From contig NZ_CP133020.1 of the NCBI RefSeq assembly GCF_030866825.1, positions 3,224,001-3,288,000 on the forward strand: a stretch of DNA of 64,000 bases. Direction: 5' to 3'. The notes beneath the pieces are model-generated. The model was not told the DNA's origin. It worked only from the letters and a program-made list of their open reading frames with translations, and made no database searches. Positions 17,100 to 25,082 of the stretch are shown here, piece after piece. Made by a program: the position numbers and the translations under genes. Each line of letters opens with the position of its first letter. Position 1 is the first letter of the stretch. Origin of the DNA: Rathayibacter sp. SW19 (GTDB taxonomy: Bacteria > Actinomycetota > Actinomycetes > Actinomycetales > Microbacteriaceae).

Positions 17100-17146
17100 G
17101 TGCTGCTCCATGCTACGGGACCAGTGGGCATCCGTCGCAGACCAGC

Positions 17147-17178
17147 CGAGGGGGTCCATCCGCGGATGGACCCCCTCG
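17147..17178. terminator. 32-bp perfect palindrome downstream of the NDH-2 gene
   Basis: Arms CGAGGGGGTCCATCCG and CGGATGGACCCCCTCG are exactly complementary. It lies 20 bp after the oxidoreductase stop and 47 bp before the tRNA 5' end. It is probably a factor-independent or Rho-assisted terminator; no U-tract follows. Confidence 0.65.
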
Positions 17179-17198
17179 ACTGACACGTGTTTCGCGGC

Positions 17199-18614
17199 CT
17201 ACTTGGCTGCGATCACCTTCTCCGCAGCGGCATCCTTCTTCGCCTTAACCGGCGCCTTCGCAGTGACTGCCGGAGCGGCAGCAGCCGCAGCCGGCGGCTT
17301 CGGACGCGACGCGAACTCCTCGAATGCGGCGCGCGGCTCGAGAGTCGCGGCAAGCGACACGATGTCGCGGCCGAGCCACAGGTTATTCCACCAACCCCAG
17401 AACACGCGGAATTTGCGCTCCCAGCTGGGGATGGCCAATCCGTGATAGCCGCGATGCATCACCCAAGCGGGCAATCCCGTGATTCCGAGCTTGCCCTTCT
17501 GGAACACGCCGATACCGAGGCCGATACCGGCTACCGCGCCGGCAGGCTTGTGGAAATAGTCGCGTACGCCCTCACTCCGCAGTGTCGCGACGATGTTCTT
17601 GGCCAGCGTCTTGCCCTGGCGAACCGCATGCTGTGCGTTCGGCACGCAGTACCCGCCGACGCCGAAGCCGGAAAGGTCGGGAACAGCAGCGACGTCGCCG
17701 GCCCCCCACGCGTCTGGAATGAAGTCGTCTTCGTCTCCCACTCGCAGGTCGGCGCGCACCTTGAGGCGCCCGCGCTCCTCGATCGGCAGGTCAGTGTGGC
17801 GGATGATGCTCGGGTTCGCCATCACCCCGGCCGTCCAAACGATCAGGTCTGCATCGAAGCTCTCCCCCGTCGACAACTCGATCCGACCGTCGACGGCGCT
17901 GGTCAACTGCGTTTCCAAGTGGATTTCGGCCCCGCGCTGAGCAAGATTCTTGATCACCCAATAGCTGGTCGGCAGCGACACCTCCGGCATGATCCGGCCC
18001 ATCGCCTCGATTAGGTGGAAATGCGTCTCCTCGAACGACAATTGCGGATAGCTCGACAGCAGCGCGCTGGCAAATGAGCGCAATTCGCCGAAAATCTCGA
18101 TGCCCGCGAAGCCACCGCCGATGACAACGAACGTCAGGAGGCGCTCGCGCTCCGGGCCTGGCGGCAACGCCGCAGCCTTGTCGAAGTTCGTCAAGACGCG
18201 ATCGCGGATGGCGACGGCCTCTTCAATGTTCTTCAGTCCGATCGCCTGATCGGCAACGCCCGGAATCGGGAACGTGCGGCTCACAGCGCCGGCGGTGATC
18301 ACGACGATGTCGTACTCCAACTCCCACGGCTCACCGAGCGCGGGTGTGATCGTCGCCTTTTTCTCGGCATGGTTCACATAGGTCACCTTGGCGGTGATCA
18401 CCGTGGTCTTCTTCAAGTGTCGGCGCTGAGCGACGACAGCATGACGCGGCTCGATAGAGCCGGCGGCAACCTCGGGCAGGAATGGCTGGTAGGTCAGGTA
18501 CGGCAGCGGGTCGACGACCGTGACGTCTGCCTCACCGTTACGCAGCCACTTCTCGAGCTTCCAGGCCGTGTAGAAACCGGCGTATCCGCCGCCGACGATC
18601 AGGATTTTGGGCAC
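17199..18614 (-). CDS. ndh: NADH dehydrogenase, type II (NDH-2)
   Basis: A 471-residue membrane-associated flavoprotein that passes electrons from NADH to menaquinone without pumping protons. It has an FAD dinucleotide fold at the N-terminus (ILIVGGGYAGFYTAWKLE), an NAD fold (FVVIGGGFAGIEIFGEL), the quinone-site-type block GGYCVPNAQHAVRQG, and a C-terminal amphipathic segment GWWNNLWLGRD. It ends in an Ala/Pro/Lys-rich tail of about 35 residues unlike the core, perhaps a membrane or protein contact. GTG 18614 is chosen over TTG 18632 because the TTG codon and the two after it are part of the GAGGAG ribosome site. Confidence 0.9.
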   Translation of the reverse strand: MPKILIVGGGYAGFYTAWKLEKWLRNGEADVTVVDPLPYLTYQPFLPEVAAGSIEPRHAVVAQRRHLKKTTVITAKVTYVNHAEKKATITPALGEPWELEYDIVVITAGAVSRTFPIPGVADQAIGLKNIEEAVAIRDRVLTNFDKAAALPPGPERERLLTFVVIGGGFAGIEIFGELRSFASALLSSYPQLSFEETHFHLIEAMGRIMPEVSLPTSYWVIKNLAQRGAEIHLETQLTSAVDGRIELSTGESFDADLIVWTAGVMANPSIIRHTDLPIEERGRLKVRADLRVGDEDDFIPDAWGAGDVAAVPDLSGFGVGGYCVPNAQHAVRQGKTLAKNIVATLRSEGVRDYFHKPAGAVAGIGLGIGVFQKGKLGITGLPAWVMHRGYHGLAIPSWERKFRVFWGWWNNLWLGRDIVSLAATLEPRAAFEEFASRPKPPAAAAAAPAVTAKAPVKAKKDAAAEKVIAAK

Positions 18615-18725
18615 AGTAGAGCGTCTCCTCAAAGAAAAAGTATCAGTTCAATCTACCCCCACAGCCAGCAGCCCAGAAATTGAGCCGCCTCACACGGTCA
18701 CACGACGGCCGATGCCCATGCCGAC

Positions 18726-19241
18726 TCAGTCGACGCCGTAGTCCGGGCAACGGCAGATGTCCGGCGACCAGTCCGCTCGCTCCAGCGAGCGGTCTCCGAT
18801 CGGGTTCACTCCCGGTCCAGCCGCAAGTGCGTGCGCAGCAAGTGCGTGCAGGCACTTCACTCGCGTTGGCATGCCTCCGGCCGAGAATCCTGCGATCTCC
18901 TCGACGAACTCAATGCTTTCGCGATCGGCCAGGTACGCGGCGTGAGCGGATGCGTATTGCTCGCGCACCGCAGCATCCGCCTCGACAAGCTCGCCGAACT
19001 CGACCATCACATGCGTTGCTTCCAGTTGCGAGATAGCCGCCGTCGCGGCGGGATGGCTCAGGTAATACAGCGTCGGAAACGGCGAGCCGTCTGCCAGCCG
19101 TGGTGCTGTTGCAACCACGGTCGGCGCCCCGCAGACGCAGCGCGCTGCAATGCCGATCACGTTGCGGGCAGGTCTGCCCAACTGGGCTGACACGATGGCG
19201 ATGTCCCGGTCGGTGAAGGGCTCGAATGGGGGTGTCGTCAT
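18726..19241 (-). CDS. DUF501 family protein
   Basis: A 171-residue actinobacterial protein of unknown function. It contains CVCGAPTVVATAPRLADGSPFPTLYYLSHP, the core DUF501 block, and a C-terminal segment MPTRVKCLHALAAHALAAGPGVNPIGD. Several cysteines (CVC, KCLH, CRC) could bind metal. It starts three bases after the FtsB-like stop and forms an operon with it. The eno-ftsB-DUF501 order is conserved in actinobacteria, hinting at a cell-envelope or housekeeping role. Confidence 0.88.
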   Translation of the reverse strand: MTTPPFEPFTDRDIAIVSAQLGRPARNVIGIAARCVCGAPTVVATAPRLADGSPFPTLYYLSHPAATAAISQLEATHVMVEFGELVEADAAVREQYASAHAAYLADRESIEFVEEIAGFSAGGMPTRVKCLHALAAHALAAGPGVNPIGDRSLERADWSPDICRCPDYGVD

Positions 19242-19244
19242 GGA

Positions 19245-19703
19245 TCACCCGGCCGGGTTCGAGATCGGAAGGGTGCCGACCGGCTGAGTGCTGAGGCCTG
19301 CGGTCATGACAGAGTCGAACAGGGAACCAAGCCAATCGCTCTGCGTCTTCTGAATGGAGCTGCTGACCGGTGTTGTGTCCTTCTTCGCGGCCGCCGGCCG
19401 ATCATCGATCACGAGATAGCTCGTCTCGCCGGGCATCACGTAGAGCAGTCGATCGCGCGCCTCCGCACGGATGTAGCTGGGGTCGCTCCACCGGGCTTTG
19501 TCAGCGTCGAGCGCCTTCACTTTCGAATGCAGTGCCGCATTGGCAGCCTGCACATCGGCGATCTGCTGACGCTGCTGAATATACTGCTGCAGAGTCGGCG
19601 CGACAACGAGCACGCCCAACACGAGAATTCCCATCATCAGAAACGTGAACCATGAGAATCGGATGCCGCGCAACCATCCGCGCGTCGGGTCCTCCGCCGC
19701 CAT
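19245..19703 (-). CDS. FtsB/DivIC-like septum formation initiator
   Basis: A 152-residue bitopic division protein. It has a short cytoplasmic N-terminus, one transmembrane helix (about residues 18-38), then a coiled coil (LQQYIQQRQQIADVQAANAA and onward) and the DivIC motif DPSYIRAEARDRLLYVMPGE. Relatives bridge FtsQ and FtsL in the divisome. The C-terminal 50 residues are Ser/Thr-rich and variable. ATG 19703 has AGGAGG five bases upstream. It heads the ftsB-DUF501 pair. Confidence 0.9.
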   Translation of the reverse strand: MAAEDPTRGWLRGIRFSWFTFLMMGILVLGVLVVAPTLQQYIQQRQQIADVQAANAALHSKVKALDADKARWSDPSYIRAEARDRLLYVMPGETSYLVIDDRPAAAKKDTTPVSSSIQKTQSDWLGSLFDSVMTAGLSTQPVGTLPISNPAG

Positions 19704-19775
19704 CGCAGCCTCCTGTCAACGTCTAGGCCAAACGAGCCTAACCCGGCGCCGCCCAGAGGTCGCGGATGCCGCGCG

Positions 19776-19978
19776 GGTCTCGATACGCCTGCTCGCCCTT
19801 CGGCTTCGCTCAGGGACCGAAAGCTCGCGGGCTACTCGACCACCGGTGCCGTTGGTCGAGTAAGGAGCGCTAGCGACTGTATCGAGACCGCGTGAGCTGA
19901 TCGGTCGGGGGTCTCGACACGCCTGCTCGCCCTTCGGCTTCGCTCAGGGACCGAAAGCTCGCGGGCTAGACGACCACC
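19776..19978. repeat. Dispersed repeat family, copy A (three modules)
   Basis: Two nearly identical 69-bp modules (19776-19844 and 19910-19978) run from GGTCTCGATACGC to CTACTCGACCACC. An inverted short module (19854-19889, GGTCGAGT to TATCGAGACC) lies between them. The element starts ten bases after the eno stop. Confidence 0.85.
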
Positions 19979-19987
19979 ATTGAGGGG

Positions 19988-21268
19988 CTACGCGGTGAAG
20001 CGCGGGAATGCGCCGCGGCCGGCGTAGACCGCCGCGTCACCGAGTTCCTCTTCGATGCGCAGCAGCTGGTTGTACTTTGCGACGCGCTCGCTGCGTGCCG
20101 GGGCCCCAGTCTTGATCTGTCCGCCGTCGGTCGCGACCGCAAGGTCGGCGATGGTGGTGTCTTCGGTCTCGCCGGATCGGTGCGACATGACGGTCGAATA
20201 GCCGGCGCGCTGCGCGAGTGCGACAGCATCCAGGGTCTCGGTCAGTGTGCCGATCTGGTTGACCTTGATGAGCACGGAGTTCGCTGCGTGGCCGGCAATG
20301 CCCCGTGCGATCCGTGTCGGGTTGGTCACGAACAAATCGTCTCCGACCAGCTGTACCTTGCCGCCGATGTGGCCGGTCAGGTGTGTCCAGCCCTCCCAGT
20401 CGTCTTCGGCGAGCGGGTCTTCGATGGTCACGAGCGGGTAGGCAGCGAGCAGCTCGTCGTAGTACGCGGTGAGGTCGGCGGCACCGATCTTCTTGCCCTC
20501 GAACGTGTATGCGTCGTCTGCGAAGAATTCGCTGGAGGCGACGTCCATTCCGAGTGCGACGTCCGTTCCCGGTGTGAACCCTGCCGCGGTGATCGCCTCG
20601 ACCAGTAGATCGAGCGCTGCCCGATTGCTCGAGAGGTCCGGCGCGAAGCCGCCCTCGTCACCGAGGCCGGTGTTCAGACCTTGCTTCTTCAGCAGCGCCT
20701 TGAGGCTGTGGTAGGTTTCGGTGCCCCAGCGCAGGGCCTCGCGGAAGGTCGATGCGCCGATCGGCAGGATCATGAACTCCTGGATGTCGACATTGTTGTC
20801 TGCGTGCGCGCCGCCATTGATCACGTTGAGCATCGGAACCGGCAGCGTGTGGGCGTTCGGGCCGCCGAGGTAGCGGAACAGCGGAAGGTCCGCCGAGTCT
20901 GCTGCGGCCTTGGCGACGGCAAGACTCACGCCGAGAATGGCATTCGCGCCCAACCGACTCTTGTTCTGTGTGCCGTCCGTCTCGATCAAGGCCGCATCGA
21001 CGAGTCGTTGCTCCGATGCCTCATAGCCTTCGACTACTGGGCCGAGCTCGTCAAGAACTGCGTCGACCGCTTTCTCGACGCCCTTGCCGCCATAGCGGGC
21101 CTTGTCACCGTCGCGCAATTCGTATGCCTCGAACGCGCCGGTCGATGCACCCGAGGGCACAGCCGCGCGTGCGACGGTGCCGTCTTCAAGCAAAACCTCG
21201 ACCTCGACGGTCGGGTTGCCCCGCGAGTCCAGAATTTCACGTGCACCAACAGCCTCGATCTGAGCCAC
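19988..21268 (-). CDS. eno: Enolase
   Basis: Converts 2-phosphoglycerate to phosphoenolpyruvate in glycolysis; cytosolic, often also surface-exposed. At 426 residues it has normal length. Features are AREILDSRGNPTVEVEV, GASTGAFEAYELRDGD, the acid in GLGDEGGFAPDL, the metal ligands in TIEDPLAEDDW and VGDDLFVTNP, and the signature LIKVNQIGTLTET with SHRSGETEDTTIADLAVA. GTG 21268 has AAGGAG six to seven bases upstream. It lies downstream of hisS and upstream of the ftsB pair, separated from the latter by repeat copy A. Confidence 0.97.
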   Translation of the reverse strand: MAQIEAVGAREILDSRGNPTVEVEVLLEDGTVARAAVPSGASTGAFEAYELRDGDKARYGGKGVEKAVDAVLDELGPVVEGYEASEQRLVDAALIETDGTQNKSRLGANAILGVSLAVAKAAADSADLPLFRYLGGPNAHTLPVPMLNVINGGAHADNNVDIQEFMILPIGASTFREALRWGTETYHSLKALLKKQGLNTGLGDEGGFAPDLSSNRAALDLLVEAITAAGFTPGTDVALGMDVASSEFFADDAYTFEGKKIGAADLTAYYDELLAAYPLVTIEDPLAEDDWEGWTHLTGHIGGKVQLVGDDLFVTNPTRIARGIAGHAANSVLIKVNQIGTLTETLDAVALAQRAGYSTVMSHRSGETEDTTIADLAVATDGGQIKTGAPARSERVAKYNQLLRIEEELGDAAVYAGRGAFPRFTA

Positions 21269-21329
21269 AACTATCTCCTTGGTTTCGTGCGGTGGAAATT
21301 GAAAACGTCGGAATGATCCGCGAGCAAGT

Positions 21330-22619
21330 CTAGTGACGCACGGTCAGCGGTTTGAATTCGAGCGCCGCATCTGCCGCGGCTTCGGCGTCGACCAGCGCGA
21401 ACGACCCGTAACCGGATGCCGCTGCCCGCTCTAGAAGTCCCTTCAGATTCTTCGTGCGGCGCTCCAGCCGCACGCGCTTGCCGTCCGCTATCAACGAAAT
21501 CTTCAGCGCCACTAGGCGGGTCAGGGGTACATCACTGTCGTGCACGAGCACGACAGAGTCGGCCACGGCATCCGCGGGGGTTTTGACGAGGTCGGCGATC
21601 CGTTCGAAGCCGATCGAGAACCCGGTCGCCGGCACATCGGTGCCGAGGAAGCGGCCGATCATGCCGTCGTAGCGCCCACCGCCGCCGAGTGAATAGCCGA
21701 GGCCGGGATGCTGGATTTCGAAGATCGCCCCGGTGTAGTAGCCCATTCCGCGCACGAGGTTGTGCGAGAAGACGAGAGGGAGCTCCGGCGCCACGAGAGC
21801 AACGGCGTCGCGGATCGCACGCAATTCTCGGTAGGCGTCTTCGTCGAGCCATGGCACCAACGCCCTCGTGTTGAGCAGGTTCCAACCGTCATTCGGCAGC
21901 CCAGCGAGGTTCTCACGTGCGGTTTGCGAACGTTCCTCGGCAAGCAGGCCCTGCTCGACGAGTTCGGCCACAACACCGTCGACGCCGATTTTGTCCTCTT
22001 TGTCGATCGTGATCAGGGCACGCTCATAGTCGCGCTCTGCGATCTGCCACGAAGCGACCAACTTGCGCAGGATGCTGCGGTGATTGATACGGATGCGGCA
22101 ACCGCTGATTCCGAGGGCGCGCAACGTCGCTGCGGTCGCCGTGATCAACTCGATCTCCGCAAGCGGACCCGGCTCGCCGATGATGTCGATATCACACTGA
22201 ACGAATTGGCGATAGCGACCCTTCTGCGGGCGTTCAGCGCGCCAGACGGGCGCGATCTGTATCGCCTTGAAGACACCCGGGAGTTCGGCGCGATGCGTCG
22301 CGTAGAAGCGGGCCAACGGTACGGTCAGATCGAAGCGCAAGCCCAGATCGGTCAGCGAAGCGATGTCGTCAGCTGCCGCAGCGCGAGCAACGGTCTCCGC
22401 ATCGAGCCCTCGACGCAGGATGCCGAATGCGAGCTTTTCGTTGTCGCCGCCGAGCCCCGAGTGCAACCGAGCGGCGTCCTCGACGACCGGAGTTTCAATC
22501 TCATCGAATCCGTGCGCGGTGTAGCTGCGCCGGATTGTGGCCAGCGCATGCTCACGGCGCGCCTTCTCTGCCGGAAGAAAATCACGCATACCGCGGGGAG
22601 GATTCACGTCTCGAGCCAT
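21330..22619 (-). CDS. hisS: Histidyl-tRNA synthetase
   Basis: Class II synthetase of 429 residues that charges tRNA-His. Class II motif 1 lies near the N-terminus, HisA motif 1 is around LVRGMGYYTGAIFEI, and motif 2 is at RYRQFVQCDIDIIG. Motif 3 is near the C-terminal third (GGRYDGMIGRFLG...ATGFSIGFERI), and an anticodon domain follows. Ends in DAALEFKPLTVRH. It is upstream of eno with a 61-bp gap. A promoter is proposed at 22700-22729; I looked for a T-box or a histidine-rich leader and saw neither. Confidence 0.95.
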   Translation of the reverse strand: MARDVNPPRGMRDFLPAEKARREHALATIRRSYTAHGFDEIETPVVEDAARLHSGLGGDNEKLAFGILRRGLDAETVARAAAADDIASLTDLGLRFDLTVPLARFYATHRAELPGVFKAIQIAPVWRAERPQKGRYRQFVQCDIDIIGEPGPLAEIELITATAATLRALGISGCRIRINHRSILRKLVASWQIAERDYERALITIDKEDKIGVDGVVAELVEQGLLAEERSQTARENLAGLPNDGWNLLNTRALVPWLDEDAYRELRAIRDAVALVAPELPLVFSHNLVRGMGYYTGAIFEIQHPGLGYSLGGGGRYDGMIGRFLGTDVPATGFSIGFERIADLVKTPADAVADSVVLVHDSDVPLTRLVALKISLIADGKRVRLERRTKNLKGLLERAAASGYGSFALVDAEAAADAALEFKPLTVRH

Positions 22620-23024
22620 ACGGACAATTCTGGCAGAGGCGATTCCGGCCGAGCATCTGCGGCCGAGCGCCCGCGGCCGAGCGATTCGGTCGGAGTCGCG
22701 TTTTACGAGATCCGGGCGGCAATTGTCAGGCAGAGAGCGTAAAATGAAGTTGTTGTCGCCCTGAGCACGCTCCCCCGCGTGTCGGCGGCGTCCCCAACGG
22801 GACCTGGCTTGAGTCGGACGTGCACCAATTGAGCGCTCGTTCGCTGTCGGATACGCAGGGTCGACGTACTCGAAAGCCGTACGGTGAGAAAATGGGTCCT
22901 CTCATCGGAAGATTCGGATAACCGAAACGTCGGCCGCGGTAGCTTCCGCGCGCAGTGTCTTCAGAGCGCGGTGTCTTCCGCGCGCAGCGTCTTCCGCGAG
23001 CAGCGTCTTCCGCGAGCCGCGTCT
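22620..23024. other. 405-bp intergenic stretch between hisS and mazG
   Basis: It holds a 14-bp tandem repeat (CGGCCGAGC core, 22646-22687), a possible divergent plus-strand promoter, two small hairpins (CACGC/GCGTG near 22766 and GTCCC/GGGAC near 22790), a TTCGG/CCGAA hairpin near 22913, and the 16-bp repeat array that enters mazG. There is no convincing protein gene; a small RNA is possible. Confidence 0.5.
22700..22729 (-). promoter_or_regulatory. Putative hisS promoter
   Basis: On the minus strand CTGACA (22724-22729), an 18-base spacer and TAAAAC (22700-22705). A TAAAAT at 22740-22745 on the plus strand could drive a divergent transcript. Confidence 0.35.
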
Positions 23025-23033
23025 TCAGCGAGC
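22954..23033. repeat. 16-bp tandem repeat overlapping the mazG stop codon
   Basis: Five units of the type AGCGTCTTCCGCGAGC are phased every 16 bp. The last unit contains the mazG TGA and its final codons. Confidence 0.88.
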
Positions 23034-23729
23034 AGCGGCACCCGTTTCGCGCAGTCGAATCTCTTCCTGAAGGCCGCGCAGTCTCACGCGTAGCGCGCGT
23101 TCGGCGTCCAGACCTTGCGACCGTGCGGATGCGACGATTGCCAACAGCAACTCGCCGAGTTCACTCTCATCGGCAAGGGGCGCCCCCTCGGAGCCGACTC
23201 CGTCGTGATCGCCGCCCGCGGGCCGTGCGCCGACCAGTGCCGCCCGTCCGAGCAATTTGTCGGCGAGCGCAAGAGCAGGCATTCCTTGAGGGATGCCATC
23301 GAGCACACTCGTGCGCGTCTTCTTCTCGGCTGCCTTCGCCGCGCTCCACAGCCGCAGCACCTCTTCGGGGGTGCGAGCGACCTCGTCGCCGAACACGTGC
23401 GGATGCCTGCGCACCATCTTCGCCGTCACCCGTTCTGCGACGTCCTCGATGTCGAAATCCTCACCAGCTGTGCGAGCGGCGATCTCGGAGTGGAACGCTA
23501 CCTGCCACAATACGTCTCCGAGCTCCTCCATGATTTCGTCCGCCGTACCGGCCTCAATGGCGTCGACGAGTTCGTAACTCTCCTCGATGAGGTAGGGCAC
23601 GAGCGACGCGTGCGTCATCCCCTGGCTCCACACGCATCGATCGAGCACGGCAGCCATCGCAGCCGCGAACGCATCCAGTTTCGACCCAGCTCCACTAACG
23701 GAATCATCGAGTGCATCGAACTGGGTCAT
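23025..23729 (-). CDS. mazG: Nucleoside triphosphate pyrophosphohydrolase MazG
   Basis: Hydrolyses (d)NTPs and modified nucleotides to monophosphate and PPi. At 234 residues it resembles the shorter actinobacterial MazG rather than the two-domain E. coli form. The metal-binding motif is EESYELVDAIEAG...EIMEELGDVLWQVAFH, the MazG EExx(E)-(x)n-ExxD pattern. I chose ATG 23729 (MTQFDALDD) because AAGGGA lies eight bases upstream; ATG 23757 or 23760 would add about ten residues. Its stop lies inside a 16-bp repeat array. It is divergent from nhaA. Confidence 0.9.
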   Translation of the reverse strand: MTQFDALDDSVSGAGSKLDAFAAAMAAVLDRCVWSQGMTHASLVPYLIEESYELVDAIEAGTADEIMEELGDVLWQVAFHSEIAARTAGEDFDIEDVAERVTAKMVRRHPHVFGDEVARTPEEVLRLWSAAKAAEKKTRTSVLDGIPQGMPALALADKLLGRAALVGARPAGGDHDGVGSEGAPLADESELGELLLAIVASARSQGLDAERALRVRLRGLQEEIRLRETGAAAR

Positions 23730-23903
23730 CTGGCCGGTCCCTTCACGCTTGTTCATCATCTCACCCACGTTCTTGCACCGCGCAAGCACGTGCGCTCTAG
23801 ACTGGGCGACGGAGTGCCGGGAAGTCTGGTCGGCCTGCGGAGACCGCAGTACGGCCGGCGGCATTTCGCTCCGGGCCGAAGCAGAATTCTCGACAGGAGA
23901 ACC

Positions 23904-25082
23904 GTGAGTCTCATTCGTTCGGAACGCTCGGCGGCGGCACTCCTACTCGGTGCGGCCGTACTGGGTCTTATCTTCGCCAACACGGCCATGGGACCCAACT
24001 TGCTCGCCCTGCAACATGCCCAATTGAACATTCCCGGCATCAATCTCGACCTGTCGGTGGGGCATTGGATCAGTGATGGATTTCTCGCTGTCTTCTTCTT
24101 CATCGTTGCAGTCGAACTCAAACATGAGCTCGTCGCCGGTGAGCTGAACAGTGTGCGCAAGGCGGTGCATCCAGCCATCGCCGCGATCGGCGGCGTCGTC
24201 GTGCCCGCACTGATCTACTTCGCCTTCACCGCCGGCGGCCGATACACGCAGGGCTGGCCTGTGCCGACCGCGACCGATATCGCATTCGCACTCGGAGTGC
24301 TCGCCGTCTTCGGCCGCGGCCTGCCCAATCGACTCCGAGTCTTCCTGCTCGCACTTGCTGTCTTGGACGACCTGATCGCCATTGTCATCATCGCCGTGTT
24401 CTTCACTTCGAATCCGAATCTGGGGATGCTTGGGCTCGCCGCGATCAGTGCGCTCGCGTTCGCTCTGCTCAGCCGGATGCTGCGCGGACGAATGCGCGTT
24501 CCGCTCGCGGTCATCATGGTGTTGCTGGCCGTGCTCACCTGGGTGCTCGTCTACCGCTCCGGCGTGCACGCCACGATCGCCGGCGTCGTGCTCGGGCTGG
24601 TCATGGCACGCACTCCGGCGCGGCGCGTCACGCATGCACTCGAACCGTGGTCCAACGGACTGGTCTTGCCGCTGTTCGCGTTCTCGGCCGCCCTGGTGCC
24701 GATCCCTCAGGTTTCCGTCGGGCAGTTGGCTGCGCCGTTCTGGGGCATCCTGGTCGCGTTGCCCGTCGGCAAGCTGATCGGCATCACCCTCGGCGGCTGG
24801 CTGGGCTCATTCATCGGCCGGCGCGGGCAAGCGCCGAAGATCAGCCTGCGGGCGTTGCTGGTCATTTCCTCACTGGGTGGCATCGGCTTCACGGTGTCCC
24901 TGCTCATGAACGAGTTGGCCTTCAGGGAAAGCCAAGAGATCATCGACGAGGGCACGCTTGCCGTGCTGCTCGGATCCGGAGTGTCGATCGTGCTTGCGGG
25001 CATCCTGGTCTCGGCCCTCGCTCGTCGGTATCGACGGGAGCATCCGCGTACCGCGATACAGGCCGTGAAAGGAACCGCCTAG
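23904..25082 (+). CDS. nhaA: Na+/H+ antiporter NhaA
   Basis: A 392-residue inner-membrane antiporter that expels Na+ or Li+ for protons. The catalytic aspartate pair is present in LAVLDDLIAI (Asp145-Asp146), with PTATDIAFALG (Asp125) before it and the family blocks SDGFLAVFFFIVAVELKHE and ISSLGGIGFTVSLLMNELAF. There are about 11 hydrophobic helices. GTG 23904 follows AGGAG by four bases; the open frame continues far upstream but only as the shadow of mazG. It overlaps the DUF1648 gene end by four bases, tail to tail. Confidence 0.93.
   Translation: MSLIRSERSAAALLLGAAVLGLIFANTAMGPNLLALQHAQLNIPGINLDLSVGHWISDGFLAVFFFIVAVELKHELVAGELNSVRKAVHPAIAAIGGVVVPALIYFAFTAGGRYTQGWPVPTATDIAFALGVLAVFGRGLPNRLRVFLLALAVLDDLIAIVIIAVFFTSNPNLGMLGLAAISALAFALLSRMLRGRMRVPLAVIMVLLAVLTWVLVYRSGVHATIAGVVLGLVMARTPARRVTHALEPWSNGLVLPLFAFSAALVPIPQVSVGQLAAPFWGILVALPVGKLIGITLGGWLGSFIGRRGQAPKISLRALLVISSLGGIGFTVSLLMNELAFRESQEIIDEGTLAVLLGSGVSIVLAGILVSALARRYRREHPRTAIQAVKGTA

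Noticed and set aside
18615..18632. Longer N-terminus (TTG start) for NDH-2
   Set aside because: Those codons contain the GAGGAG ribosome site that serves the GTG at 18614.
22620..22760. T-box or histidine leader peptide for hisS
   Set aside because: No T-box core sequence, no antiterminator pair and no run of His codons could be found upstream.
22760..22810. 6C-type small RNA
   Set aside because: Two C-containing hairpins are present, but the loops lack the run of six or more cytosines that defines the family.
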